A DNA stretch of 64,000 bases from Lutibacter oceani (GCF_003384935.1 NZ_QTTQ01000009.1:62001-126000), one strand, 5' to 3'. Shown: positions 36,437-45,847, counted from the first letter of the stretch. Made by a program: numbers and translations. The notes: a model not told the origin generated them from the sequence alone.

Positions 36437-37516
36437 ATGTCAGAATTAAAATTAATGAAGGGAAACGAGGCATTGGCTGAAGCTGCTATTAGAGCAGGAG
36501 TTGATGCTTATTTTGGTTACCCTATTACACCACAATCAGAAGTTATTGAATATTTAATGACTGAACGTCCTGAACAAAGAACAGGTATGGTTGTGCTTCA
36601 AGCTGAAAGTGAGATTGCAGCTATTAATATGGTGTATGGAGCCGCAAGTACTGGTAAAAAAGTAATGACTTCTTCATCTAGCCCTGGAATTTCATTAAAA
36701 TTAGAAGGTATTTCTTATTTAGCAGGCGCAGAATTACCTGCAGTTATAGTTAATGTTGTTAGAGGTGGCCCTGGGTTAGGAACAATTCAACCTTCCCAAG
36801 CCGATTATTTTCAATCCGTAAAAGGCGGAGGTCATGGAGATTATAAATTATACGTATTAGCACCTGCTTCAGTGCAAGAAATGTCTGACTTTGTAGAAAA
36901 CGCTTTCGATATTGCCTTTAAATATCGTGCTCCGGTTTTAATTCTTTCAGACGGACTAATTGGTCAAATGATGGAAAAAGTAAATTTAAAAGGCCAACAA
37001 AAACGTTTAACAGATGAAGAAGTAATAAAAAGACATGATAGTTGGGCTGTTACCGGTAAAACTAACAGAGAAAGAAATATTATTACATCGCTAGATTTAC
37101 AATCAGAAAAAATGGAGGCCAGAGTTCGTAGGTTAATGAAAAAATACGAACAAATGGAAAAAGAAGATTTGCGTTACGAAGAATTTCAAACTGAAGATGC
37201 AGAATATTTATTTGTAGCCTATGGATCAAGTGCAAGAATTGCCCAAAAAGCAGTACAATTAGCAAGAGCAAAGGGAATAAAAGCTGGTTTATTAAGACCA
37301 ATTACATTGTTCCCGTATCCAAAAAAAGTTTTATTTGACTTAGCCGATCAGGTAAAAGGAATTTTAAGTGTTGAATTAAATGCAGGGCAAATGGTAGAAG
37401 ATGTACGCCTTTCAGTTGAACACAAAGTTCCTGTAGAACATTTTGGAAGAACTGGAGGTATTATTCACACTCCTGAAGAAGTATTAGAAGCTTTAGAACA
37501 AAAAATTATAAACTAA
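36437..37516 (+). CDS. 2-Oxoacid:ferredoxin oxidoreductase alpha subunit (VorB/KorA-type)
   Basis: This 359-residue subunit carries the pyrimidine-binding and transketolase C-terminal domains of a 2-oxoacid:ferredoxin oxidoreductase, which converts 2-oxoacid plus CoA to acyl-CoA, CO2 and reduced ferredoxin. Seen motifs are GNEALAEAAIRAGVDAYFGY, 'YPITPQSE' and 'VVRGGPGLGTIQPSQADY'. The sequence is nearest to what is annotated as 3-methyl-2-oxobutanoate dehydrogenase VorB, but 2-oxoglutarate enzymes share the form, so the substrate is open. Its stop overlaps the start of the next gene by one base (TAATG), so translation is coupled. Confidence 0.9.
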   Translation: MSELKLMKGNEALAEAAIRAGVDAYFGYPITPQSEVIEYLMTERPEQRTGMVVLQAESEIAAINMVYGAASTGKKVMTSSSSPGISLKLEGISYLAGAELPAVIVNVVRGGPGLGTIQPSQADYFQSVKGGGHGDYKLYVLAPASVQEMSDFVENAFDIAFKYRAPVLILSDGLIGQMMEKVNLKGQQKRLTDEEVIKRHDSWAVTGKTNRERNIITSLDLQSEKMEARVRRLMKKYEQMEKEDLRYEEFQTEDAEYLFVAYGSSARIAQKAVQLARAKGIKAGLLRPITLFPYPKKVLFDLADQVKGILSVELNAGQMVEDVRLSVEHKVPVEHFGRTGGIIHTPEEVLEALEQKIIN

Positions 37517-38289
37517 TGAACGTATTAGACATTATAAAACCCGAAAATCAAGTATTTTGTAAATCAAAATTAATGACAGATGCTACGCTGTCCTATTGCC
37601 CGGGTTGTGGACATGGTACCGCACACAATTTAACCATGGAAGTTGTTGATGAAATGGGAATTTCTGAAAATACCATTGGAGTTGCTCCGGTTGGTTGTTC
37701 AGTTTTGGCTTATGATTTTATGAATATTGATATTACACAAGCTGCTCATGGAAGGGCTCCTGCAGTTGCAACTGCTATTGCAAGAACTTGGCCAGAAAAA
37801 TATGTATTCACCTATCAAGGTGATGGGGATTTGGCAGCTATTGGAACAGCAGAAACTATTCATGCATGTAACAGAGGTGAAAATATTGTAATAATTTTTG
37901 TAAATAATGGAATTTATGGAATGACTGGTGGCCAAATGGCACCAACTACTTTAGAAGGAATGCGTTCATCTACTTCTCCTTATGGTAGAGAAATAAAATC
38001 TATGGGCTCACCATTAAAAATGACTGAATTAGTAGCAAATTTACCTGGTGTTTACTATGTAACACGTCAATCAGTTCACACCCATAAACATGCAAGAAAG
38101 GCAAAAAAAGCAATTAAAAAAGCATTTGAAAACACAAGATTAAAAAAAGGATTGTCTTTTGTTGAAATTGTATCTAACTGTAATTCTGGTTGGAAAATGA
38201 CTCCAAACGAGTCTAATATTTGGATGGAAGAAAACATGTTTCCTTACTTTCCTTTAGGTGATATTAAAGTAAACGGGATTTTAAAATAA
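37516..38289 (+). CDS. 2-Oxoacid:ferredoxin oxidoreductase beta subunit (thiamine diphosphate binding)
   Basis: This 257-residue subunit holds the thiamine-diphosphate site. It has the conserved 'YCPGCGHGTAHNL' near residue 27 and the GDG-(about 27)-NN motif: 'YQGDGDLAAIGTAE' then 'VNNGIYGMTGGQ'. The fold corresponds to the pyrophosphate half of the enzyme and pairs with the alpha subunit. It starts on the last base of the alpha gene and is followed by gamma after 6 bases. The extra cysteines in the N-terminal motif may bind an iron-sulfur cluster, as in related subunits. Confidence 0.9.
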   Translation: MNVLDIIKPENQVFCKSKLMTDATLSYCPGCGHGTAHNLTMEVVDEMGISENTIGVAPVGCSVLAYDFMNIDITQAAHGRAPAVATAIARTWPEKYVFTYQGDGDLAAIGTAETIHACNRGENIVIIFVNNGIYGMTGGQMAPTTLEGMRSSTSPYGREIKSMGSPLKMTELVANLPGVYYVTRQSVHTHKHARKAKKAIKKAFENTRLKKGLSFVEIVSNCNSGWKMTPNESNIWMEENMFPYFPLGDIKVNGILK

Positions 38290-38295
38290 TTAATT

Positions 38296-38859
38296 ATGAC
38301 AGAAGAAATTATTATTGCAGGTTTTGGTGGACAAGGTGTACTTTCAATGGGTAAAATATTAGCTTATTCTGGAATTATGCACGATCAAGAAGTAAGTTGG
38401 ATGCCTTCTTATGGACCAGAAATGCGAGGAGGTACAGCAAATGTAACTGTTATTTTAAGTGATGACAGGATTAGCTCTCCATATTTAAAAGTTTTTGATA
38501 CTGCCATTATTTTGAATCAACAAAGTATGGATAAATTTGAAAAAAGTGTAAAACCTGGAGGTGTATTATTATATGAACCAAATGGAATTTCGCAGCATCC
38601 TACAAGAACAGATATTCATATTTACCAAATTGAAGGAAATAAAATTGCAACTGAAATGGGCAATAAAAAAATATTTAATATGGTTATAATGGGTGCATTC
38701 TTAAAAATTAAACCTATTGTAGAATTAGAAAATGTAATTGAAGGTTTAAAAAAATCATTACCTGAACGATATCATCATTTAATACCATTAAATGAGGAAG
38801 CTATAACTAAAGGAATGAATAATGTAAAAACTTATTTAAAAGAAAAACAAGTACTTTAA
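38296..38859 (+). CDS. 2-Oxoacid:ferredoxin oxidoreductase gamma subunit
   Basis: This 187-residue gamma subunit of the same enzyme has the typical N-terminal IIIAGFGGQGVLSMGKILAY (residues about 5-24), 'SWMPSYGPEMRGGTANVTV' and a C-terminal helical part. The gamma domain forms the CoA-binding face. With it the operon encodes all four subunits in order delta, alpha, beta, gamma. A very stable terminator begins 23 bases after its stop. Confidence 0.9.
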   Translation: MTEEIIIAGFGGQGVLSMGKILAYSGIMHDQEVSWMPSYGPEMRGGTANVTVILSDDRISSPYLKVFDTAIILNQQSMDKFEKSVKPGGVLLYEPNGISQHPTRTDIHIYQIEGNKIATEMGNKKIFNMVIMGAFLKIKPIVELENVIEGLKKSLPERYHHLIPLNEEAITKGMNNVKTYLKEKQVL

Positions 38860-38882
38860 AACAATAAAGACTAAACATTTTT

Positions 38883-38931
38883 AAAATCGGTTATTTTGTA
38901 ATATCTTTTGCTACAAAATAACCGATTTTTT
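38883..38931 (+). terminator. Terminator of the oxidoreductase operon running straight into the epimerase ATG
   Basis: An 18-base-pair perfect stem (AAAATCGGTTATTTTGTA with its complement) surrounds an 11-base loop and ends in a T-run whose last base abuts the next ATG. The loop holds TATCTTTTG (38902-38910), one base longer than a normal TAnnTTTG box. The layout repeats that seen at rpsU and the recombinase. Confidence 0.85.
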
Positions 38932-39831
38932 ATGGCGTCAATTTTAGTTACAGGAGGGAGTGGTTTAATTGGTAGTTACTTATGTAATTTATTAAAATCT
39001 AAAGGACATCAGGTTTCAATTTTAAGTAGAAACAAAACTTCTGAACCAACTATTTTTTACTGGGATATTAATAAAAACTATATAGATTCTGAAGCAATAA
39101 CTTCAGCTGAATATATTATTCATTTAGCAGGCGCAGGAATTGCTGACAAAAGATGGACTAAAGCAAGAAAAAAAGTTCTAATAGATAGCCGAGTTAAATC
39201 AACAAATCTTTTATTTAATAAAGTTAAAGAGTTAAATCCCAATTTAAAAGGATTTATTTCAGCTTCAGGAATTGGTTATTATGGAGCAATTACCAGCCAA
39301 AATATTTATTCTGAAACGGATAAACCAGGAAATGATTTTTTAAGTAAAATATGTATCCTTTGGGAAAAAGCAATTCTTAAGTTTAACTCTTTAAATATAA
39401 GAACAGTAGTTATAAGAACTGGTGTTGTATTTTCAAAAGAAGGTGGAGCTTTAGAAAAAATATCTAAACCAATTAAATTAGGTTTTGGTGCAGCTTTAGG
39501 AAATGGAGAACAATATATTCCTTGGATTACTACCGAAGACTTATGTAATATATATTTAGAAGCAATTGATAATAAATATATTAAGGGAATTTATAACGCA
39601 GTTTCTCCAGAACACATAACCAATAAAACACTAACATTAACCATAGCTAAAAAATTCAAGAAACATTTATGGCTTCCTAATGTACCTTCATTTATTCTAA
39701 AAATTATGTTAGGCGAATTAGCTATTATTTTACTTGAAGGAAGTAGAGTTTCTTCTAAAAAAATAAGAAGTACAGGTTTTAAATTCAAATCCCCTACATT
39801 AAAAGATGCTTTGAATAATCTAAACCATTAA
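38932..39831 (+). CDS. TIGR01777-type NAD-dependent epimerase/dehydratase-like SDR protein
   Basis: This 299-residue extended short-chain dehydrogenase is of the YfcH/TIGR01777 type. I use the ATG at 38932; a TTG eight codons upstream is inside the terminator stem-loop. The nucleotide site is GGSGLIGSYL (about residues 8-17) and the active-site region is 'SASGIGYYG' with the Tyr. A DUF1731-like C-terminal part ends the protein. The physiological substrate of the family is not well defined. The start codon directly follows the U-tract of the upstream terminator, so its expression may depend on readthrough or on a promoter within the loop. Confidence 0.85.
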   Translation: MASILVTGGSGLIGSYLCNLLKSKGHQVSILSRNKTSEPTIFYWDINKNYIDSEAITSAEYIIHLAGAGIADKRWTKARKKVLIDSRVKSTNLLFNKVKELNPNLKGFISASGIGYYGAITSQNIYSETDKPGNDFLSKICILWEKAILKFNSLNIRTVVIRTGVVFSKEGGALEKISKPIKLGFGAALGNGEQYIPWITTEDLCNIYLEAIDNKYIKGIYNAVSPEHITNKTLTLTIAKKFKKHLWLPNVPSFILKIMLGELAIILLEGSRVSSKKIRSTGFKFKSPTLKDALNNLNH

Positions 39832-39909
39832 ACATCTATTACTCCAATTCAAGTTTTATTTATTGAACATGTTTTTATAATTTTAGTGAAACTACAAAAA
39901 TCAAGAAAT

Positions 39910-40794
39910 ATGAAAAAATTAAAAAAAGAGGATATTCCACAAGAAATTTTTGATTTATACGATGATTACGCACACAACAAACTTGAAAGAAGGAAATTTT
40001 TAGAAAAATTATCATTATATGCCATTGGAGGAATTACAGTACCTTCTTTACTTAGTTTTATTTCCCCAAATTATATTGATACTATTTTAGTAAAACCAAA
40101 TGACCCTAGGCTGGATTCAAAATATATCACTTACAAATCACCTAAAGGAGGCGGAGAAATTAAAGGTCTCTTTTCAATTCCTTCAAAACCAAAAGGAAAA
40201 TTACCCGGAATTATTGTTGTTCATGAAAATAGAGGATTAAATCCCTATATTGAAGATGTTGGACGAAGAGCTGCCGTTGATGGCTTTATTACATTGGCGC
40301 CTGATGCGCTTTCACCTTTGGGAGGCTATCCTGGAAATGATGATGATGGGAGGACATTACAAAAAAAGCGTGATAGGTTTGAAATGCTTGAAGATTTTAT
40401 TGCAGCCTATCAATATTTAATAACCCATAAAAATTGTAATGGAAAAGTTGGTGTTGTTGGTTTTTGCTTTGGAGGTTGGATAGCAAACATGATGGCCGTT
40501 AAAATCCCTACACTGCCTGCTGCAGTCCCTTTTTACGGTGGTCAGCCTTCAGACGAAGATGCCGCTAAAATAAAAACTCCATTATTGTTACAATATGCAG
40601 AATTAGATAATAGGGTAAATGAAGGTTGGCCTGCTTTTGAAACAATTCTTAAAAATAATTCCATTGAATATCAAGCATATTTTTATAAAAATGTAAATCA
40701 TGGGTTTCATAATAACACAACACCGAGGTATGATGAAAAAGCAGCGACATTGGCCTGGGAAAGAACAATTAATTTCTTTAAAAAGAATCTTTAA
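39910..40794 (+). CDS. Dienelactone hydrolase family protein with Tat-like signal
   Basis: This 294-residue alpha/beta hydrolase is of the dienelactone hydrolase type. The start is taken at ATG 39910; a GTG 24 bases earlier is possible. Near residue 29 it has a twin-arginine motif (ERRKFLEKL) and then a hydrophobic segment, so export through Tat is likely. The catalytic Cys lies in VGFCFGGW, with Asp and His near the C-terminus ('AELDNRVNEG', 'NVNHGFHN'). In bacteria such hydrolases open lactones or act on carboxymethylenebutenolide-like esters. It is monocistronic and followed by a bidirectional terminator. Substrate is unknown. Confidence 0.85.
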   Translation: MKKLKKEDIPQEIFDLYDDYAHNKLERRKFLEKLSLYAIGGITVPSLLSFISPNYIDTILVKPNDPRLDSKYITYKSPKGGGEIKGLFSIPSKPKGKLPGIIVVHENRGLNPYIEDVGRRAAVDGFITLAPDALSPLGGYPGNDDDGRTLQKKRDRFEMLEDFIAAYQYLITHKNCNGKVGVVGFCFGGWIANMMAVKIPTLPAAVPFYGGQPSDEDAAKIKTPLLLQYAELDNRVNEGWPAFETILKNNSIEYQAYFYKNVNHGFHNNTTPRYDEKAATLAWERTINFFKKNL

Positions 40795-40811
40795 AGCAGA
40801 AAAATAAGTTT

Positions 40812-40837
40812 AACTAAAAAGTAAAACCTTTTTAGTT
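40812..40837. terminator. Bidirectional terminator between the dienelactone hydrolase and NDH-2 genes
   Basis: AACTAAAAAG pairs with CTTTTTAGTT around a six-base loop and is followed by Ts on the plus strand. It sits between the two convergent genes. Confidence 0.75.
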
Positions 40838-40872
40838 TTTTAATTACCCATTAACAAATAACAAAGAATCTT

Positions 40873-42162
40873 TTAAAAAGACTCTTTATTCTTATTTTTA
40901 AAAGGTCTTATTATTAAACGCGTTTCCCTGTCAAATCGAATATAGTTATATACCCAGTTAAAAAATACTACAGCTTTATTTCTAAAACCAATTAAAGAAA
41001 ATAAGTGAACAAACATCCATACAAACCAAGCAAAAACACCCTGAAAACGGATCTTTTTTAAATCTACCACGGCTTTATTTCTTCCAATTGTAGCCATTGA
41101 ACCTCTGTTTTTATAAACAAAAGGTTTCATTGGTTTATCTTCCAGTTGAGCAATAATATTTTCAGCTAAATGTTTTCCTTGCTGTAAGGCAGGCTGTGCC
41201 ATCATTGGAAGCCCAAAAGGATATTTTTCAGATTTCAAACCAGCAACATCCCCAATAGCAAAGATATTTTTATTTTCATTAACTTGGTTAAACTCATTTA
41301 CTTTAAACCTACAAGGTCTCTCTAAAATACATTCAGCTTTCAAACCATTTATAGTTGCCCCTTTTACTCCTGCGGCCCAAATTAAAGTCCCTGCTTTAAA
41401 TTGATCTTCACCATTGGTTTTTACATTCGTTCCATCATAATCTAATACTCGAAGATTCTTCCAAATATTTACCCCTAGCTTTATTAAAAAATCTTCAGCT
41501 TTTTCAGAAGCCTTTTCACTCATTCCTGTCAGCAATCTATTTGAACTTTGAATTACATTAATTTGCATTGTTCTAATATCTAAATCAGGATAATCTTTAG
41601 GTAAAATACCTTTTTTCATTTCAGCTAAAGCACCTGCTAATTCAACACCTGTTGGTCCTCCACCAACAATTACAAAATTCATTAATGCCTTTCGCCTTTC
41701 TAAATCCGTTTCTAATAAGGCCTCCTCAAAATTTTCTAAAATTAAGCTTCTAATATTTAAAGATTGTGGAACAGATTTCATTTCCATACCATATTTTTGA
41801 ATGTTTTTGTTTCCAAAAAAATTGGTTTCTGAACCAGTTGCAATTACCAAATAATCGTAATCTAATTCACCTATAGTAGTTTCAATTTTATTGTTTTCTG
41901 GAACAATTTTAAGAACTTTTGTTAAACGAAAAAAATAATTTTCTAAATCATTAATCGTTTTTCTCAAAGGAAAAGCTATACTATCAGGCTCTAAACCTCC
42001 AGTTGCAACTTGGTACAACAAGGGCTGAAATGTATGATAATTATGCTTGTCTAATAAAACAACTTGAAGTTCTAAATTCTTTAATCCTTTAGCAACAGCC
42101 AATCCTGCAAATCCTCCTCCAATAATTACAACTCTAGGAAAACTAGTTTGAGGTATATTCAT
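40873..42162 (-). CDS. ndh: Type II NADH:quinone oxidoreductase (NDH-2-like)
   Basis: This 429-residue two-dinucleotide-fold flavoprotein is of the NDH-2 type, which passes electrons from NADH to quinone without pumping protons. The FAD-binding VVIIGGGFAGLAVAKGL lies near residues 11-27, and the NADH site is FVIVGGGPTGVELAGAL near 162-178. The quinone-site type motif 'AQPALQQGKHLAENI' is also seen. The hydrophobic C-terminal part (about 370-405) would anchor it at the cytoplasmic face of the membrane. It lies after the hypothetical gene at 42188 on the same strand. Confidence 0.9.
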   Translation of the reverse strand: MNIPQTSFPRVVIIGGGFAGLAVAKGLKNLELQVVLLDKHNYHTFQPLLYQVATGGLEPDSIAFPLRKTINDLENYFFRLTKVLKIVPENNKIETTIGELDYDYLVIATGSETNFFGNKNIQKYGMEMKSVPQSLNIRSLILENFEEALLETDLERRKALMNFVIVGGGPTGVELAGALAEMKKGILPKDYPDLDIRTMQINVIQSSNRLLTGMSEKASEKAEDFLIKLGVNIWKNLRVLDYDGTNVKTNGEDQFKAGTLIWAAGVKGATINGLKAECILERPCRFKVNEFNQVNENKNIFAIGDVAGLKSEKYPFGLPMMAQPALQQGKHLAENIIAQLEDKPMKPFVYKNRGSMATIGRNKAVVDLKKIRFQGVFAWFVWMFVHLFSLIGFRNKAVVFFNWVYNYIRFDRETRLIIRPFKNKNKESF

Positions 42163-42187
42163 ATTTTTTATTTAGTAGTATGTAAAA

Positions 42188-42742
42188 TTAGGGCTTTTCA
42201 AACAAACTCTTTTTTAAATTTAATTTTAATTCTTGTAAAGTTTTATTTGAATTAATTAGCTTTTTAATTAAATCACTTCTCAAAACATTAATATCTTCAT
42301 TGTAATATTTCGCCCATTTATAATTTTTAAATAGTGATTTTATTTCTTTTTGTCTCTTAAAAGCAAATTCCAAACTCATTAAATATTTTGAATCATTATC
42401 ACTTTTATTTTCTTTTAAAATTTTTGAAATCCCTTTTTCGATATCTACCTTCAGATAAAAAACTTTTTCAACAGAATTTAATTTGAAAAAATCTTCCCAA
42501 TTTGCATAACCAACATAGTAATTTTGATTTTTATAATCTTCAATTTCTTCAATGCTCCACCTGCAGTTGGCTACCCTGCCCCAATGATTTGAATAACGAT
42601 AAACACCTTCTTTTGTATAGTAATATAAACTTCCAGATTTGCTTTTATAATGAGCAGATTTTTCTTTAAAAAAATCTTTTTGAATCATTTTAAATTCGCA
42701 GTAAGTTCGCTTATGAAAGCTTAATTTATTATAGTTACTCAA
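42188..42742 (-). CDS. Uncharacterised protein of 184 residues, probably a Flavobacteriaceae-restricted family
   Basis: I cannot assign a function. The protein is soluble, rich in Lys, Tyr and Asn, with no signal peptide or membrane helix. A distinctive block, YYYTKEGVYRYSNHWGRVANCRW (residues about 40-62, read in two parts), looks like a small conserved beta-rich domain, and I have the impression that similar proteins occur in other Flavobacteriaceae. The C-terminal half is helical and charged. An internal Met at residue 19 could be an alternative start. It lies between NDH-2 and a nitronate monooxygenase-like gene on the same strand, with 25 and 37 bases between them. Confidence 0.65.
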   Translation of the reverse strand: MSNYNKLSFHKRTYCEFKMIQKDFFKEKSAHYKSKSGSLYYYTKEGVYRYSNHWGRVANCRWSIEEIEDYKNQNYYVGYANWEDFFKLNSVEKVFYLKVDIEKGISKILKENKSDNDSKYLMSLEFAFKRQKEIKSLFKNYKWAKYYNEDINVLRSDLIKKLINSNKTLQELKLNLKKSLFEKP

Positions 42743-42779
42743 AGCTTGTTTGATTTAACATTTTATCAAAAAAAAAAAA

Positions 42780-43730
42780 TTAATTAACTAGCTTAGAAAC
42801 TATCTCCTTTACTGGTAAAATTTCTTTTGTAAACTCTATACTTGGTCCTGCCACCCAAACCGTTTTATAAGTTGCCTTTTTTGCTGCTTTTTCAGTTGCC
42901 TTCATTCCTATTGAAAAACGAATCATTTTAACCCATTTTTTTAATTTTTTATTTTTATTTAAAATCCGTTCTATCCAAGTTTGTCTAGTGCCAATTTTTT
43001 GCACATAAGGTGTATTAATAACTGTGCAAGGGGTTCCAGAAATACGCTCAGTTATTATAATATCTTTTGCTCCGTAATCCACGCACGCTTGCTTATATTC
43101 TGCTGTTACACCAGCTTCTATGGAAGCAATAAAAGGGCTACCAACAGAAACACCAATTGCTCCATAACTTAATATTTTATCAATATCAGACTTACATCCT
43201 ACTCCACCTGCAGAAATCACCGGAATATTACAATTTGAAACTAATTCGGTTATTAATTCCTTTGGACTGCTACCTCCTCTATGACCGCCAGCCAAATTAT
43301 TTACAGCTATAATTGCGTCTGCTCCAAGACTTTCAACTTTTTTAGCGAATTTTAAATCTGTTACATCACAAAATACTTTAATATTATTTTTATGTGCTTG
43401 TTTAATAGTTTCTTCTGGACTCCCCAAAGATGTAATTATAAAATCAACCCCTTCTTCACAAATTACACGTAACTGTTCATTATACTTTACATTAGATTTA
43501 TTTACAATTAAATTAAAACCAAACGATCCCCCCTCAACTTTCTCGGCTTTTAATTCTTTTATTGCTGCTCTTAACGCCTCTAAAGTTCTATAATTTAAAG
43601 CTGGTATACAACCTGCAATACCACTTTTCATTGCCTCTATTACCATTTCAGTATTAGATACTAAAAACATTGGTGCCTGAATAATTGGGTACTTAATATT
43701 TAAAAGTTGGTTTAATTTTGCTAATCTCAT
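42780..43730 (-). CDS. NAD(P)H-dependent flavin oxidoreductase / nitronate monooxygenase family
   Basis: This 316-residue FMN-dependent TIM-barrel enzyme is of the nitronate monooxygenase (2-nitropropane dioxygenase) family. It begins 'NIKYPIIQAPMFLVSN' and has the flavin-phosphate motif with 'VISAGGVGCKSDIDKILSYGA' (about residues 174-195), plus 'NNLAGGHRGG' near 143, which includes the histidine expected in class I enzymes. Bacterial members act on nitronates or as NADH:quinone reductases. A run of 12 T residues (on its strand) follows its stop. It is probably monocistronic. Confidence 0.85.
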   Translation of the reverse strand: MRLAKLNQLLNIKYPIIQAPMFLVSNTEMVIEAMKSGIAGCIPALNYRTLEALRAAIKELKAEKVEGGSFGFNLIVNKSNVKYNEQLRVICEEGVDFIITSLGSPEETIKQAHKNNIKVFCDVTDLKFAKKVESLGADAIIAVNNLAGGHRGGSSPKELITELVSNCNIPVISAGGVGCKSDIDKILSYGAIGVSVGSPFIASIEAGVTAEYKQACVDYGAKDIIITERISGTPCTVINTPYVQKIGTRQTWIERILNKNKKLKKWVKMIRFSIGMKATEKAAKKATYKTVWVAGPSIEFTKEILPVKEIVSKLVN

Positions 43731-43793
43731 TTGTTTTTTGATTTTTTCAAATATAGTAAATAGTATGCGTGCATAATAAATTATTTAAAAACA

Positions 43794-43823
43794 AAAAAGG
43801 CTTTCAATATTGAAAGCCTTTTT
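43794..43823 (-). terminator. dnaK terminator
   Basis: A perfect 30-base palindrome, AAAAAGGCTTTCAAT with its complement. It lies 19 bases past the dnaK stop on the minus strand and ends in T residues. Confidence 0.88.
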
Positions 43824-43841
43824 ATATTGTTTTAAAAAAAA

Positions 43842-45752
43842 TTAATCTTCTTTTACTTCTTCAAAGTCCACATCTTCTACATTATCGCCTTCACTTTTAG
43901 GTTGTGTTTCTCCTGCATCTCCAGCTGGAGCACCTTGAGCTTGACCTTCTTGTTGTGCCTTGTACATTTCTTCACTTGCAACTTTCCAAGCTTCATTAAT
44001 CTTTTCCATTGCAGCATCAATTTGAGCAATATCTTTAGATTCGTGTGCTTTTTTAAGTTCAGTAAGTGCTGCTTCAATTGGATCTTTTTTATCAGCTGAT
44101 AATTTATCACCAAATTCTTTTAATTGTTTTTCAGTTTGAAAAATCATAGAGTCTGCTCCATTGATTTTTTCTGCAACTTCTTTAGCATTTTTATCTGCAT
44201 CCGCATTTGCTTCAGCATCAGCTTTCATTTTTTTGATTTCTTCATCAGTTAAACCTGAAGAAGCTTCAATTCTAATATCCTGTGTTTTATTAGTAGCTTT
44301 ATCTGTAGCTGTTACGTGAATAATACCATTAGCATCAATATCAAAAGTTACTTCAATTTGTGGAGTTCCTCTTTGTGCTGGTGGAATACCATCTAAATGA
44401 AAACGACCAATAGTTTTATTATCTGCAGCCATTGCACGTTCACCTTGTAATACGTGAATTTCTACTGATGGCTGGTTATCTGCAGCTGTTGAGAACACTT
44501 GTGACTTTTTAGTTGGAATTGTAGTGTTTGCTTCAATTAACTTCGTCATTACATTACCCATAGTTTCAATACCTAAAGATAGTGGTGTAACATCTAACAA
44601 CAATACATCTTTTACATCTCCTGTTAAAACTCCACCTTGAATAGCTGCTCCAATTGCAACAACCTCATCCGGATTTACACCTTTTGAAGGAGCTTTTCCA
44701 AAGAATTTTTCAACAGCTTCTTGAACTGCTGGAATACGAGTTGAACCTCCTACTAAAATAATTTCATCAATATCACCAGTTGTTAAACCAGCTCCTTTTA
44801 ATGCTGTTCTACAAGGTTCAATAGTTCTTTTTACCAAATCATCAATTAATTGCTCAAATTTAGCTTTTGTTAAACTACGCACTAAGTGTTTCGGTCCTGA
44901 TGCAGTAGCGGTAACATAAGGTAAATTAATTTCAGTTGTAGCTGATGAAGATAATTCAATTTTCGCTTTTTCTGCAGCTTCTTTTAAACGTTGTAAAGCC
45001 ATAGGGTCTTTACGTAAATCCATATTTTCTTCAGCTTTAAACTCTTCAGCTAACCAATCAATAATTTTTTGATCAACATCATCACCTCCTAAGTGTGTAT
45101 CTCCATCTGTAGATAATACTTCAAAAACACCATCTCCTAACTCTAAAATAGAAACATCATGTGTTCCTCCACCAAAGTCAAAAACAACTATTTTTTTATC
45201 TTCACCTTTTTTATCCATTCCATAAGCTAATGCTGCTGCAGTAGGTTCATTAATAATTCTACTCACCTTTAAACCTGCAATTTCACCAGCTTCTTTAGTT
45301 GCCTGACGTTGTGCATCGTTAAAATATGCTGGAACCGTTACAACTGCTTCGCTAATTTCAGTACCTAAATAATCTTCAGCAGTTTTTTTCATTTTTTGAA
45401 GAATCATTGCTGAAATTTCTTGTGGAGTATATAATCTTCCATCAATATCAACACGCGGTGTATCATTATCTCCTTTAACCACTTTATAAGGTACACGTTC
45501 TGCTTCCATTTTAGACTCAGAATATTTGTTACCCATAAAACGTTTTATTGAATAAATGGTTTTTAATGGATTTGTAACCGCTTGTCTTTTTGCTGGGTCT
45601 CCAACTTTACGTTCCCCACCTTCAATAAATGCAACTATTGATGGTGTAGTTCTTTTCCCTTCTGCATTAGGAATTACAACTGGTTCATTCCCTTCCATTA
45701 CAGAAACACAAGAGTTGGTTGTTCCTAAATCTATTCCTATAATTTTACTCAT
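43842..45752 (-). CDS. dnaK: Molecular chaperone DnaK (Hsp70)
   Basis: This 636-residue Hsp70 is complete: an N-terminal ATPase domain ([10 protein letters not shown] at residues about 5-14, '[13 protein letters not shown]', '[13 protein letters not shown]'), a substrate-binding domain with '[15 protein letters not shown]', and a helical lid with a Gln/Gly/Ala-rich tail ending in [11 protein letters not shown]. It is a lone gene here, without grpE or dnaJ next to it, as is common in Bacteroidota. The upstream region carries a 19-base near-palindrome overlapping a probable -33 element, but no CIRCE element. Confidence 0.98.
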   Translation of the reverse strand: MSKIIGIDLGTTNSCVSVMEGNEPVVIPNAEGKRTTPSIVAFIEGGERKVGDPAKRQAVTNPLKTIYSIKRFMGNKYSESKMEAERVPYKVVKGDNDTPRVDIDGRLYTPQEISAMILQKMKKTAEDYLGTEISEAVVTVPAYFNDAQRQATKEAGEIAGLKVSRIINEPTAAALAYGMDKKGEDKKIVVFDFGGGTHDVSILELGDGVFEVLSTDGDTHLGGDDVDQKIIDWLAEEFKAEENMDLRKDPMALQRLKEAAEKAKIELSSSATTEINLPYVTATASGPKHLVRSLTKAKFEQLIDDLVKRTIEPCRTALKGAGLTTGDIDEIILVGGSTRIPAVQEAVEKFFGKAPSKGVNPDEVVAIGAAIQGGVLTGDVKDVLLLDVTPLSLGIETMGNVMTKLIEANTTIPTKKSQVFSTAADNQPSVEIHVLQGERAMAADNKTIGRFHLDGIPPAQRGTPQIEVTFDIDANGIIHVTATDKATNKTQDIRIEASSGLTDEEIKKMKADAEANADADKNAKEVAEKINGADSMIFQTEKQLKEFGDKLSADKKDPIEAALTELKKAHESKDIAQIDAAMEKINEAWKVASEEMYKAQQEGQAQGAPAGDAGETQPKSEGDNVEDVDFEEVKED

Positions 45753-45805
45753 AATTATATATTTATATTATTTTTAATTTTTTTAAACTTACAGTTACAT
45801 TTAGA

Positions 45806-45847
45806 CAATGATTATGCCATTACAATTTTTATGTCAAGTTGTCATAA
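45806..45847 (-). promoter_or_regulatory. dnaK promoter region with 19-base near-palindrome
   Basis: TTATGTCAAGTTGTCATAA at 45829-45847 is symmetric except for one position pair. It contains the TTG of a -33 element on the minus strand, and 20 bases later comes CATAATCATTG, a weak -7. The palindrome could be a binding site for a heat-shock or redox regulator of dnaK, or belong to the divergent sdaA gene 124 bases away. Confidence 0.45.

Noticed and set aside
42768-42779. A run of 12 A residues (T on the coding strand) after the nitronate monooxygenase-like gene, as a phase-variation tract
   Set aside because: It is outside coding sequence and not between promoter elements; it more likely only supports transcript ending. 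Strain comparison would tell.
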